In this document: positions 13,835-22,170 of the stretch, in pieces
How positions within the stretch are numbered: position 1 is the first letter of the stretch
How the letters are laid out: every line of letters begins with the position of its first letter
From: Streptomyces sp. MZ04
GTDB lineage: Bacteria; Actinomycetota; Actinomycetes; Streptomycetales; Streptomycetaceae
Reading direction: 5' to 3'
Length of the DNA: 37,846 bases
Assembly (NCBI RefSeq): GCF_004684775.1
Contig: NZ_SRIC01000047.1
Coordinates: forward strand, 1-37,846
Notes under the pieces: generated by a model
The model's input: only the letters and a program-made list of their open reading frames with translations
What the model was told of the DNA's origin: nothing
Database searches by the model: none
Position numbers and translations under genes: made by a program

Positions 13835-15988
13835 ATGCAGACCATCGCTCCCCGCATCGGGCCTCGTCTCGGGCGGCTCCTGCTCGTCGCCGGCCTCTTT
13901 CTCGGCGCCCTGTTCGCCGCGGCGACGCCCGTCTCCGCGCACGCGGCTCTGACGGGAAGCGACCCCAAGCAGGGGGCGGTGGTCGACAAGGCGCCGGACC
14001 GGGTGTCGCTGACCTTCTCCGAGAGCGTCGCCATGTCCGACGGCTCGGTGCGGGTGCTCGACCCGTCCGGCAAGCGCGTCGACACCGGCAAGACCAGTGA
14101 CCTCGGGTCCAACACATACGGCGTGAAGCTGCACAAGGGGCTGCCCGACGGCACCTTCACCGTCGCCTACCAAGTCGTCTCCGCCGACAGCCACCCCATC
14201 TCCGGGGCGTTCACCTTCTCCGTGGGCGCGCCGTCCGACACCAAGGTCGCGCTGCCGGACCAGGAGGTGGGCGGCGGATTCGTCGGCGGCCTCTACGGCT
14301 TCGCGCGCTACCTCTCGTACGCCGGATTCATCCTCGTCGTCGGAGGGGCGGCGTTCGTGCTCGGCTGCTGGCCGCGCGGCGCCGGGGTGCGTCCCGTGCA
14401 GCGCCTCGTGGTCTCCGGCTGGCTCACGCTCACCGCGTCGACCCTCGCGATGCTGCTGCTCCGCGCGCCCTACACCGGGTCGGGGAAGATCGCCGACGCC
14501 TTCGACATGGCCAAGCTCGGCGATGTACTCCAGACGAAGACGGGCGCCGCGCTGGTCTCCCGACTGCTGCTGCTCGCCGCGGCCGCCCTCTTCATTGCGG
14601 TGCTTTTCGGTGCGTACGAAAAGCGAACCGACCCCAAGGAGCGCAAGGACCTCGCGTTCGGGCTCGGGATCGGCGGCACCGTCGTCGCCATCGGGCTCGC
14701 CGCGACCTGGGCGATGGCCGAGCACGCGTCGACCGGCATCCAGGCGGGGCTCGCGATGCCCGTGGACGTCGTTCATCTGCTCGCCGTCGCCGCCTGGCTC
14801 GGCGGGCTCGCGTCGCTGGTCACCGCCCTGTACTTCGCGCCCTCGGTGGAGGGCGCGGCCGTGCGGCGCTTCTCGAGCGTGGCGTTCTGGAGCGTGGGCA
14901 CGCTGGCCGCGACCGGGCTCTACCAGGCCTGGCGGCAGGTCGGTTCGTGGTCGGCGCTCACCGGTACGTCGTACGGACAGCTGCTCCTCGTCAAGATCGG
15001 CCTGGTCACCGTCCTCGTCGGCATCGCCTGGATCTCGCGGCGCTGGACGGCACGTATCGCGGGCACGGCGGGCGGGATGGCGCCCGAGGCCGCGGCCGCC
15101 GCGGTGGTCGAGCAGCGGGCGGGGAAGAAGCCGGTGACGGTGCCTGTCGGGGGTGCCGGTGACTCCGGGGCTGGGTCCACGAAGTCGTCGTCCAAGGCCG
15201 CGTCTTCGGAGGCGCCGTCTACGGAGGGGGCATCTTCGGAGGCGCTGTCTACGGAGAGCTCGTCCTCGGAGGCGCCGTCTTCGGAGGACCTGCCTTCGGG
15301 GGGCTCGTCTTCGGAGGACCTGTCTTCGGACCGCCCGTCTTCGGACCGCCCGTCTTCCGAGGCCTCGTCCTCCAAGGCCTCGTCAAAGGGCTCCGGCAAG
15401 GAGGCCGAGGACACGCAGCGCGCCGCTCAGCTTGCCCGTCAGCACGCGGCCATGAACACCGCCCGCGAGAAGCGGATCCGCGACGCCGATCCGCTCCGGT
15501 CGGGCCTGCGCCGCTCCGTGCTCGCCGAGGCCGGCGTCGCCGTCGTCCTGCTCGCCGTCACCACGATCCTCACCTCCACCGAGCCCGGGCGCACGGAGGA
15601 GGAAGCGGCCGCTTCGAAGACGGCCGCCGCGGCCGCTCAGCGGTCCGGACCGCTCATCCTCGACATCCCCTTCGACACGGGCGCCGACGACGGCAAGGGC
15701 ACGGTCCGACTCGACCTGGACCCGGGCCGTACCGGCAGCAATGACATGCACGTCTACGTGAAGCGGCCCAACGGCAGCGCCTTCGACGTCCCGGAGGTGA
15801 AGGTCTCCTTCACCCTCGAGTCGAAGGACCTCGGCCCGCTGCCCGTCGCCCCCGACCACATCGCCACCGGACACTGGAGCGCGAGCGGGGTACAGATTCC
15901 GATGGCGGGCAACTGGAAGGTCACGGTGACCGTGCGGACCTCCGACATCGACCAAGTGACCGTGAACAAGAACGCGCAGATCGGCTGA
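13835..15988 (+). CDS. CopC-CopD fusion copper-binding/import membrane protein
   Basis: 717 residues from ATG 13835; TTG 13832 is equally placed after GAGGGA. A signal peptide ends ...VSA, giving mature N-terminal His36 (HAALTGSDP), the CopC copper ligand. The CopC domain spans about 36-132, with a second His in ADSHPISG. Eight or so membrane helices of a CopD domain follow (about 150-430). Then comes a Ser/Glu-rich low-complexity cytoplasmic linker (about 445-525), a further helix (about 555-575), and a C-terminal extracytoplasmic YtkA/FixH-like beta domain (about 600-717). It begins 14 bases after the PCuAC gene and ends 6 bases before the peroxidase gene. Confidence 0.92.
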   Translation: MQTIAPRIGPRLGRLLLVAGLFLGALFAAATPVSAHAALTGSDPKQGAVVDKAPDRVSLTFSESVAMSDGSVRVLDPSGKRVDTGKTSDLGSNTYGVKLHKGLPDGTFTVAYQVVSADSHPISGAFTFSVGAPSDTKVALPDQEVGGGFVGGLYGFARYLSYAGFILVVGGAAFVLGCWPRGAGVRPVQRLVVSGWLTLTASTLAMLLLRAPYTGSGKIADAFDMAKLGDVLQTKTGAALVSRLLLLAAAALFIAVLFGAYEKRTDPKERKDLAFGLGIGGTVVAIGLAATWAMAEHASTGIQAGLAMPVDVVHLLAVAAWLGGLASLVTALYFAPSVEGAAVRRFSSVAFWSVGTLAATGLYQAWRQVGSWSALTGTSYGQLLLVKIGLVTVLVGIAWISRRWTARIAGTAGGMAPEAAAAAVVEQRAGKKPVTVPVGGAGDSGAGSTKSSSKAASSEAPSTEGASSEALSTESSSSEAPSSEDLPSGGSSSEDLSSDRPSSDRPSSEASSSKASSKGSGKEAEDTQRAAQLARQHAAMNTAREKRIRDADPLRSGLRRSVLAEAGVAVVLLAVTTILTSTEPGRTEEEAAASKTAAAAAQRSGPLILDIPFDTGADDGKGTVRLDLDPGRTGSNDMHVYVKRPNGSAFDVPEVKVSFTLESKDLGPLPVAPDHIATGHWSASGVQIPMAGNWKVTVTVRTSDIDQVTVNKNAQIG
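15181..15390 (+). repeat. Serine/glutamate-coding imperfect tandem repeats in the CopC-CopD linker
   Basis: Imperfect 12-18-base units of the form TCTTCGGAGGMSCYG repeat about a dozen times, encoding Ser-Ser-Glu-Ala/Asp-Pro/Leu motifs and finally Ser-Ser-Asp-Arg-Pro twice. All units are multiples of three, so copy number can change without a frameshift. The antisense strand is also open here (an acidic 164-codon frame), an artefact of the repeat. Confidence 0.8.
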
Positions 15989-15994
15989 ACGACC

Positions 15995-17266
15995 ATGGCG
16001 GACAACGAGACGACCGGCGAGGCGGACCGCGTCGAGAACCACCGCTCCATCTCGCGGCGACGGCTGCTCGGCACCGCGGGCGCCACCGGCCTCGCGCTCG
16101 GGGCGGCGGGCGGCGCGGCCGGATATGCCGCGGCGCCGTCGGACGAGTCGTCCCGCGCGGCGGCGTTGACGTCGCTGGGCGCGGACAAGGTGTTGTTTCA
16201 CGGGAAACATCAGCCGGGCATCACGACGCCCAACCAGTCCCGGGGCCACCTCATCGCCTTCGACCTGGCGGCGGGCTCGGGCCGCAAGGAGGCCGCGGCC
16301 CTGCTGCGCCGCTGGTCGGCGACGGCCGAGCGGCTGATGGCGGGCGAGGCCGCCGGGAGCGACGACACGGATGTCGCGCGGGACGCGGGCCCCTCGTCCC
16401 TGACGGTCACCTTCGGCTTCGGCCGCAGCTTCTTCGGGCGCACCGGCCTGGAGAAGCAGCGCCCGGCCGCCCTCGACCCGCTGCCGGACTTCTCCTCCGA
16501 CCGTCTCGACAAGGCCCGCAGCGACGGCGACCTGTGGGTGCAGATCGGCGCCAACGACGCGCTCGTCGCCTTCCACGCCCTGCGCGCCGTCCAGAAGGAC
16601 GCGGGCGACGCGGCCCGGATCCGCTGGCAGATGGACGGCTTCAACCGCTCGCCCGGCGCGACCGCGCAGCCGATGACGGCCCGCAACCTGATGGGCCAGA
16701 TCGACGGCACGAACAACCCGAAGCCGTCCGAGAAGGACTTCGACCAGCGGATCTATGTGCCGGGCGACGGGGACCCCGCGTGGATGGCCGGCGGTTCCTA
16801 CGCCGTCGTACGCCGTATCCGGATGCTCCTCGACGACTGGGAGAAGCTGGGCCTGAAGGATCAGGAGGCGGTCATCGGGCGGCGCAAGTCCGACGGCTCA
16901 CCGCTGACCGGCGGCACGGAGACGACCGAGCCGAAGCTGGAGAAGGCCGGCGCGGACGGCGAGTACGTCATCGCCCTCAACGCGCACGCCCGCATCACAC
17001 GGCCCGATCAGAACGGCGGCGCCGCCATGCTGCGCCGCCCCTTCTCGTACCACGACGGCTTCGGCGAGGACGGTGAGCCGGACGCCGGGCTGCTGTTCAT
17101 CTGCTGGCAGGCCGACCCGCTCCGCGGCTTCGTCCCGGTGCAGCGCAAGCTCGACCGGGGGGACGCGCTCTCGGAGTTCATCCGGCACGAGGCGAGCGGG
17201 CTCTTCGCGGTGCCGGGCGGGGCCGCGAAGGGCGAGTACGTGGGGCAGCGGCTGCTGGAGGCGTAG
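15995..17266 (+). CDS. dtpA: Tat-exported dye-decolourising peroxidase (DtpA/EfeB type)
   Basis: 423 residues. Twin-arginine signal SRRRLLG (residues 20-26) followed by an Ala/Gly-rich hydrophobic stretch. The DyP heme domain has the GxxDG motif (GQIDG, distal Asp237), the proximal heme His331 in LNAHARITRP, and conserved Arg residues near 347-348. DyP peroxidases oxidise diverse substrates with H2O2. In S. lividans the DtpA encoded with Sco and ECuC works in the copper pathway that matures the radical oxidase GlxA. The gene is 6 bases after copCD without a strong ribosome site, so coupling is likely. Iron-uptake EfeB is a homologous alternative, but no EfeU/EfeO gene is present. Confidence 0.93.
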   Translation: MADNETTGEADRVENHRSISRRRLLGTAGATGLALGAAGGAAGYAAAPSDESSRAAALTSLGADKVLFHGKHQPGITTPNQSRGHLIAFDLAAGSGRKEAAALLRRWSATAERLMAGEAAGSDDTDVARDAGPSSLTVTFGFGRSFFGRTGLEKQRPAALDPLPDFSSDRLDKARSDGDLWVQIGANDALVAFHALRAVQKDAGDAARIRWQMDGFNRSPGATAQPMTARNLMGQIDGTNNPKPSEKDFDQRIYVPGDGDPAWMAGGSYAVVRRIRMLLDDWEKLGLKDQEAVIGRRKSDGSPLTGGTETTEPKLEKAGADGEYVIALNAHARITRPDQNGGAAMLRRPFSYHDGFGEDGEPDAGLLFICWQADPLRGFVPVQRKLDRGDALSEFIRHEASGLFAVPGGAAKGEYVGQRLLEA

Positions 17267-17274
17267 GCCTGCCG

Positions 17275-17374
17275 CTTGGGCGGTTTCTCGTACGTGCGAC
17301 TTGGGCGGTTTCTCGTACGTGGGACTTGGGCGGTTTCTCGTACGTGGGACTTCTGCGGTTTCTCGTACGTGAGA
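17275..17374. repeat. Four tandem 25-bp repeats downstream of dtpA
   Basis: Copies at 17275-17299, 17300-17324, 17325-17349 and 17350-17374. The unit is CTTGGGCGGTTTCTCGTACG plus TGSGA. Copies two and three are identical, copy one differs by one base and copy four by three. Each unit contains the palindrome CGTACG. They fill most of the 167-base gap between dtpA and pheA. Confidence 0.9.
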
Positions 17375-17433
17375 CGGGTGCCGCTCCGTGAGACGCGTGA
17401 GCCGCGCCACGTGCAGGCCATTAGGGTGACGGT

Positions 17434-18369
17434 ATGTCGGCGATGCGCTACACCTATCTCGGCCCCGAGGGCACCTTCACCGAGGCCGCCCTCCGCACGC
17501 TCCCGGAAGCCGCCACCCGGGAGCTCGTCCCGATGGTGTCCGTGCCGGCCGCGCTGGACGCGGTACGCAACGGCGAGGCCGCGGCGGCGCTGGTGCCGAT
17601 CGAGAACTCGGTGGAGGGCGGCGTCACCACGACCGTCGACGAGCTCGCCAAGGGCGAGCCGCTGATGATCTACCGCGAGGTCGTCCTGCCGATCGCCTTC
17701 GCGCTGCTCGTGCGGCCCGGCACGCAGATCAAGGACATCAAGACGGTGACCGGCCACCCCGTGGCCCAGCCCCAGGTCCGCAACTGGCTCGCCGCGAACC
17801 TGCCGGACGCCCTGTGGGAGTCGGCGGCCTCGAACGCGGACGGCGCGCGCCTGGTCCAGGAGGGACGCTTCGACGCGGCCTTCGCGGGCGAGTTCGCGGC
17901 GGCGACGTACGGACTCGAACCGCTGGTCAGCGAGATCCACGACGCGGCGAACGCCGAGACCCGGTTCGTCCTGGTCGGCCGCCCGGCCCGGCCCGCGGCG
18001 CCGACCGGCGCGGACAAGACCTCGGTGGTCATCTGGCTCGGCGACGACCACCCGGGCGCCCTGCTCGAACTGCTCCAGGAGTTCGCCGTACGCGGGGTCA
18101 ACCTGATGCGGATCGAATCGCGGCCGACCGGTCGGGGCATCGGCGACTACTGCTTCTCCGTGGACGCCGAGGGGCACATCACGGACCGCCGCGTGGGCGA
18201 GGCCCTGATGGGCCTGAAGCGCATCTGCCCGCAGGTGCGCTTCCTCGGGTCGTACCCGCGTGCGGGGGTCGCGCCCGACGACGTACGGACGCTGCGGCCC
18301 GGTACGTCCGACAGTGAGTTCCTGGCGGCGTCGGACTGGCTGACCCAGTGCCAGGACGGCCGGTTCTGA
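17434..18369 (+). CDS. pheA: Prephenate dehydratase
   Basis: 311 residues. The catalytic PDT domain (about 5-185) includes YLGPEGTFTEAAL, IENSVEGGV and the signature NAETRFVLV with Thr176-Arg177-Phe178. The C-terminal ACT domain (about 196-275) carries DHPGALLELL and RIESRPTGRG for phenylalanine feedback binding. It converts prephenate to phenylpyruvate in phenylalanine synthesis. There is no chorismate-mutase domain, so this is the monofunctional actinobacterial form. A -10-like TAGGGT (17422-17427) sits 6 bases before ATG 17434, suggesting a leaderless message; ATG 17443 is an alternative. A DnaA-box cluster and then serS follow. Confidence 0.95.
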   Translation: MSAMRYTYLGPEGTFTEAALRTLPEAATRELVPMVSVPAALDAVRNGEAAAALVPIENSVEGGVTTTVDELAKGEPLMIYREVVLPIAFALLVRPGTQIKDIKTVTGHPVAQPQVRNWLAANLPDALWESAASNADGARLVQEGRFDAAFAGEFAAATYGLEPLVSEIHDAANAETRFVLVGRPARPAAPTGADKTSVVIWLGDDHPGALLELLQEFAVRGVNLMRIESRPTGRGIGDYCFSVDAEGHITDRRVGEALMGLKRICPQVRFLGSYPRAGVAPDDVRTLRPGTSDSEFLAASDWLTQCQDGRF

Positions 18370-18920
18370 CCGGACCATCCCTCCGTTCTCGTCTGGTCTT
18401 ACCTGCAGATTTACGTTGTCCACAAAGTTATCCACAGGCGGGGTTCTCGACCTGGGGACAAGTCGACAACGAGGCATGACATGGTCGACAAATCGGTCTA
18501 CACCCCACAAGTCCATCCACAGCCGAGCACGTCACCCCTCGTCCACCCTTTTCCTTTGATCAACTCTTTGGAGCGAACCATTTCCACTCGAAAGTGGGTG
18601 TGAAGATGGTTTGGGACGGGAATCCTTCGTCGCACATGCGGCTTTCGGAATGATCATTTCCGGCATCCACAGATCTTTCGCACAGCCTGTGGATAACTTT
18701 TCCGGAGCGCCCATTCCTGTGGACAACGGCACCCTCAAGTCCCGCTTCCCACAAGGGGATCGAGTCAAGGGGGTACACCTCATCTGCCCCGTTTCGGGGA
18801 ATGACGCCCTTTTTATTGACCAGCGATCTCTCCGGAATTCACACTCCGGCAAATGGGACATAACACACAGAGAGGAATATCGAGTCGTGGGCCGGAAGCG
18901 GGCACCGGTAGCCTTGAGGG
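18370..18920. other. 551-base non-coding region between pheA and serS holding a DnaA-box cluster
   Basis: No plausible gene. The DnaA-box array (18416-18726) is described separately. The remainder has locally lower GC (around 18550-18680 and 18805-18890), including the stretch CCCTTTTTATTGACC. Just before serS lies TAGCCT (18909-18914), a -10-like hexamer 6 bases from the start codon. No AT-rich 13-mer array or dnaA/dnaN gene is present, so this is not an obvious replication origin. Confidence 0.6.
18416..18726. promoter_or_regulatory. Cluster of DnaA boxes
   Basis: Perfect or near-perfect boxes: TTGTCCACA 18416-18424, TTATCCACA 18428-18436 and CCATCCACA 18513-18521 on plus; TTATCCACA at 18696-18688 and TTGTCCACA at 18726-18718 on minus. 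Weaker single-mismatch boxes are GCATCCACA (18663-18671) and TTGTCCCCA (minus, 18461-18453). The two strong left boxes point inward as a tandem pair and the two strong right boxes face them. DnaA-box clusters outside oriC are known in S. coelicolor and titrate the initiator DnaA; this array has the right composition for such a role. Confidence 0.82.
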
Positions 18921-20192
18921 GTGATTGACCTTCGCCTGCTCCGTGAGGACCCCGACCGTGTTCGCGCCTCCCAGCGCGCCCGTGGAGAGGACGTCGCGCT
19001 CGTCGACGCCCTGCTCTCCGCCGACGAGCGGCGCAGGTCGTCCGGGCTCCGCTTCGACGAGCTCCGTTCCGAGCAGAAGGCGCTCGGCAAGCTGATCCCC
19101 AAGGCCTCGGGCGACGAGAAGGCCGAGCTCCTGAAGAAGGCCGGCGAGCTCTCCGCCGCCGTCAAGGCAGCCGACGCCGCGCAGGACGAGGCAGACGAGG
19201 AGACGAAGCGTCTCCTCCAGCAGCTGGGCAACATCGTCCACCCGGATGTCCCGGTCGGCGGCGAGGAGGACTTCGTCGTCCTCGACACCATCGGCACCCC
19301 GCGCGACTTCGCGGCCGAGGGCTTCGAGCCGAAGGACCACCTGGAGCTCGGCGAGGCGCTCGGCGCCATCGACGTCGAGCGCGGCGCGAAGGTCTCCGGA
19401 TCGCGCTTCTACTACCTGACGGGTGTCGGCGCGCTGCTCGAGCTCGCCCTGGTCAACGCGGCGATCGCGCAGGCCACGGAGGCCGGGTTCATCCCGATGC
19501 TGACGCCCTCGCTGGTCCGCCCGCGCGCCATGGAGGGCACGGGCTTCCTCGGCCAGGCCGCCGAGAACGTGTACCACCTGGAGAAGGACGACTACTACCT
19601 GGTCGGCACCTCCGAGGTCCCGCTCGCGGCGTACCACATGGACGAGATCATCGACGCCGACAAGCTGCCCCTGCGGTACGCGGGCTTCTCGCCCTGTTAC
19701 CGCCGCGAGGCCGGCACATACGGCAAGGACACCCGCGGCATCTTCCGCGTGCACCAGTTCGACAAGGTCGAGATGTTCTCGTACGTCGACCCGGCCGACG
19801 CGGAGAACGAGCACAAGCGCCTCCTGGAGTGGGAGAAGCAGTGGCTGACCGGCCTCGGGCTGCCCTTCCAGGTGATCGATGTCGCCACCGGTGACCTCGG
19901 TTCCTCGGCGTCGCGCAAGTACGACTGCGAGGCGTGGATCCCCACCCAGGGCAAGTACCGCGAGCTGACCTCCGCCTCGAACTGCGACGGCTTCCAGGCC
20001 CGCCGCCTCTCGATCCGGGTCCGCGACGGCAAGAAGGTCCAGCCGCTCTCGACGCTGAACGGCACGCTCTGCGCCGTCCCGCGCACCATCGTCGCCATCC
20101 TGGAGAATCACCAGCAGGCCGACGGCTCCGTGTGGGTGCCCGAGGTGCTGCGTCCGTACCTGGGGGGACGAGCCACTCTTGAACCCAAATAA
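18921..20192 (+). CDS. serS: Seryl-tRNA synthetase
   Basis: 423 residues, normal length. The N-terminal tRNA-binding helical arm (about 1-105, charged coiled coil with many Lys/Glu/Ala) is followed by a class II catalytic core. Motif 2 is [20 protein letters not shown] (Arg261, Glu263); the serine/ATP region is [15 protein letters not shown] (about 348-362); motif 3 is around [19 protein letters not shown] (380-398). It charges tRNA-Ser and tRNA-Sec with serine. GTG 18921 is the only N-terminal start, and the -10-like TAGCCT ends 6 bases before it, so translation is probably leaderless. A tRNA-Ser(GCT) gene lies 0.9 kb downstream on the other strand. Confidence 0.97.
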   Translation: MIDLRLLREDPDRVRASQRARGEDVALVDALLSADERRRSSGLRFDELRSEQKALGKLIPKASGDEKAELLKKAGELSAAVKAADAAQDEADEETKRLLQQLGNIVHPDVPVGGEEDFVVLDTIGTPRDFAAEGFEPKDHLELGEALGAIDVERGAKVSGSRFYYLTGVGALLELALVNAAIAQATEAGFIPMLTPSLVRPRAMEGTGFLGQAAENVYHLEKDDYYLVGTSEVPLAAYHMDEIIDADKLPLRYAGFSPCYRREAGTYGKDTRGIFRVHQFDKVEMFSYVDPADAENEHKRLLEWEKQWLTGLGLPFQVIDVATGDLGSSASRKYDCEAWIPTQGKYRELTSASNCDGFQARRLSIRVRDGKKVQPLSTLNGTLCAVPRTIVAILENHQQADGSVWVPEVLRPYLGGRATLEPK

Positions 20193-21041
20193 ATGCAGTC
20201 TGGAGCCCATCAACAAGTGAGCCATCCCGCTCCCGACGCCCCGTCCTTCCCGTACAAGCTCGTCGCGACCGACCTCGACGGAACGCTCCTGCGCTCCGAC
20301 GACACGGTCTCGGCCCGCACGCGCGACGCGCTCACCGCGGCCAGCGCGGCGGGCGCCGCGCACATCATCGTCACCGGCCGTGCCGTGCCCTGGACCCGGC
20401 ACATCCTCGACGACCTGGGCTATGAGGGCCTGGCCGTGTGCGGGCAGGGCGCGCAGGTCTACCACGCGGGCGAGCACCGCCTGCTGACGTCGGTCACGCT
20501 CGACCGGCAGCTGGCGGGCCTCGCGCTCGCGAAGATAGAGGCGGAGATCGGCCCGCTGGCACTGGCCGCGAGCCGTGACGGCCTCGACGGCGAAGTGATC
20601 GTCGGTCCCGGGTACGCGGTCCAGGACGGCCCGCTGCCCGCCATCCCGTTCACCGATGTCGCCGAGCTGTGGGCGGCGCCTTTGAACAAGGTGTACGTCC
20701 AGCATCCGGGCCTGAGCGATGACGCGCTGGCCGCGGTGGCGCGGGAGGTGGCCGGCGGTCTGGTCGGCGTGACGATGGCCGGCGAGGGCATCGTCGAGCT
20801 GCTCCCCCTCGGCCTCTCCAAGGCGACCGGCCTCTCCCTGGCGGCCCGCCGCCTGGGCGCGAAGGCCGCGGACACGATCGCCTTCGGCGACATGCCCAAC
20901 GACATCCCGATGTTCGGCTGGTCCGCACATGGCGTGGCCATGGCCAACGCCCATGAGGAACTCAAGGCGGTGGCGGACGAGGTGACGGACTCCAACGAGG
21001 ACGACGGAATCGCGGCGGTACTGGAGCGCTTCCTCAACTGA
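20193..21041 (+). CDS. HAD-superfamily (Cof-type, class IIB) phosphatase
   Basis: 282 residues. HAD motif I is TDLDGTLL (Asp27 and Asp29), motif II is VTGR, motif III is the Lys in GLSKATGL, and motif IV is FGDMPNDIPMF. The cap inserted between motifs II and III is of the Cof/YidA type. Such enzymes dephosphorylate sugar phosphates or nucleotides; the substrate cannot be told. ATG 20193 abuts the serS stop codon (TAAATG), giving translational coupling. GTG 20217 is an alternative start with GGAG 11 bases upstream. Co-transcription with serS is likely. A second HAD of the same type occurs at 31577. Confidence 0.9.
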   Translation: MQSGAHQQVSHPAPDAPSFPYKLVATDLDGTLLRSDDTVSARTRDALTAASAAGAAHIIVTGRAVPWTRHILDDLGYEGLAVCGQGAQVYHAGEHRLLTSVTLDRQLAGLALAKIEAEIGPLALAASRDGLDGEVIVGPGYAVQDGPLPAIPFTDVAELWAAPLNKVYVQHPGLSDDALAAVAREVAGGLVGVTMAGEGIVELLPLGLSKATGLSLAARRLGAKAADTIAFGDMPNDIPMFGWSAHGVAMANAHEELKAVADEVTDSNEDDGIAAVLERFLN

Positions 21042-21111
21042 CCTCGCGCTGCGCGACACGCGCGGAACATGCCGGGAGCCGAAGACGGCCCAAGCCCGGT
21101 GCAACGTCTCG

Positions 21112-21198
<87 letters not shown>

Positions 21199-21366
21199 GG
21201 GTGGGCGGCCCGCGCAGCGAAATGCGCGCTCGAAGCGGCCGCCCCGGGCAATTCCCCCGCGGGCGGGCTCTACGGAGTGAGTAACTACTCCGAAGCCTGC
21301 CGCGGGCTGCCCTGCTGGGAACTCGACGGACTACTACTGATGGACACGCCGGCTCCTCTCCCAGTA

Positions 21367-21429
21367 GGCGGGCGCCAGGGTGGTGGCGCGGTGACACAAC
21401 TACTGTGCCCGCGCCACCAGTTGCCCGCC
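21367..21429. terminator. Long hairpin terminator of the ABC transporter operon
   Basis: The outer stem GGCGGGC (21367-21373) pairs with GCCCGCC (21423-21429). The inner 11-bp stem TGGTGGCGCGG (21381-21391) pairs with CCGCGCCACCA (21409-21419), and CACA/TGTG can extend it inward. It begins 11 bases beyond the minus-strand permease stop at 21440. The rest of the gap from 21199 to 21366 shows no gene that I can support. Confidence 0.75.
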
Positions 21430-21439
21430 ACCGAATTAT

Positions 21440-22159
21440 TTACTCCTCACCTGCCAGCGTCAGCGACCGCAGCTTCTGTCCCGCGTACCAGGTGGCGAGC
21501 ACCGTGACGCCGACGAGGAGGACCGTGGCGACGGGCAGGCCGACGTCCGAGGTGACCAGATCGCCCTCCGCGGTCTTCTGCGCGACGGCGAGGGACCACT
21601 GCTGGACGCTGAGCGTGCGTGCCCCGGAGACCAGCGACCCGAAGAGGGCCTCCCAGACGAGGGCGTAGACAAGACCGAACACCACCGCGTGCCGGGTGAT
21701 CGTGCCGAGGAGCAGGAACATCGCCGCATACGCGATGGAGGCCACCAGTGCGGCGATGGTGTACGCCACGGCGATCTGCTGGCCGTTGCCGTTCAGGATC
21801 ATGCCCGCGATGAAGGTGGGGATCGCGGAGAAGGCCATGGTCACGCCGATGGCGACGATCAGCTTCGTGAAGATGATCGTCGGTCGCTTGACCGGCTTGG
21901 ACAGGAGATAGACGACGGAGCCGTCGTCGATCTCGGGACCGATCGCGCCGGTGCCGGCGATGACGCCGATGATCGGCACCATCGTGGCGAGCGCGAAGCC
22001 GCCCAGGAGGTCGACGGCGACCTGGTCGTCGGCGCCGCTGAACCCGCGTACCGCCGCGGCGATCACGATCAGCAGGACGGGCAGGGCGAAGAGGATCAGA
22101 GCCCGGCGGCGGCCGAGCAGGGCCCGGTAGGTGAGCCGGGCGACAGTGGGGTCGTACAC
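21440..22159 (-). CDS. ABC transporter permease (ABC-2 type)
   Basis: 239 residues from GTG 22159, with GGGAG upstream. About six membrane helices are visible, the first at residues 20-38 (LILFALPVLLIVIAAAV). The block IGPEIDDGSVVYLLSKPVKRPTII is typical of ABC-2 permeases that insert a Lys/Arg-rich cytoplasmic loop after the second helix. It is the last gene of a four-gene operon and starts 11 bases after the stop of its ATPase partner (22171). Export substrate unknown. Confidence 0.87.
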   Translation of the reverse strand: MYDPTVARLTYRALLGRRRALILFALPVLLIVIAAAVRGFSGADDQVAVDLLGGFALATMVPIIGVIAGTGAIGPEIDDGSVVYLLSKPVKRPTIIFTKLIVAIGVTMAFSAIPTFIAGMILNGNGQQIAVAYTIAALVASIAYAAMFLLLGTITRHAVVFGLVYALVWEALFGSLVSGARTLSVQQWSLAVAQKTAEGDLVTSDVGLPVATVLLVGVTVLATWYAGQKLRSLTLAGEE

Positions 22160-22170
22160 GGTGGCTCCCT

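Noticed and set aside
14920..15414. Acidic Ser/Glu/Asp-rich minus-strand frame
   Set aside because: Mirror image of the Ser/Glu linker repeats of the CopC-CopD gene; no independent start signals.
17275..17374. CRISPR array
   Set aside because: Units are directly contiguous with no spacers, and there are no cas genes. The same applies to the 18-bp repeats at 35597-35668.
17008..18516. 502-codon minus-strand frame opposite pheA and the 25-bp repeats
   Set aside because: Antisense of pheA. The repeated Thr-Tyr-Glu-Lys-Pro peptides come only from the 25-bp tandem repeats.
18370..18920. Chromosomal replication origin
   Set aside because: Although DnaA boxes cluster here, there are too few for a Streptomyces oriC (about 19 boxes), and dnaA/dnaN are absent.
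18813..21104. 763-codon minus-strand open frame opposite serS and the HAD gene
   Set aside because: Antisense shadow of serS, which has complete synthetase motifs; no start region with a ribosome site and no recognisable domain.
21277..21507. Small plus-strand gene after the tRNA (GTG start, GGAG upstream)
   Set aside because: It crosses the terminator hairpin and runs into the antisense of the ABC permease; no recognisable protein features.
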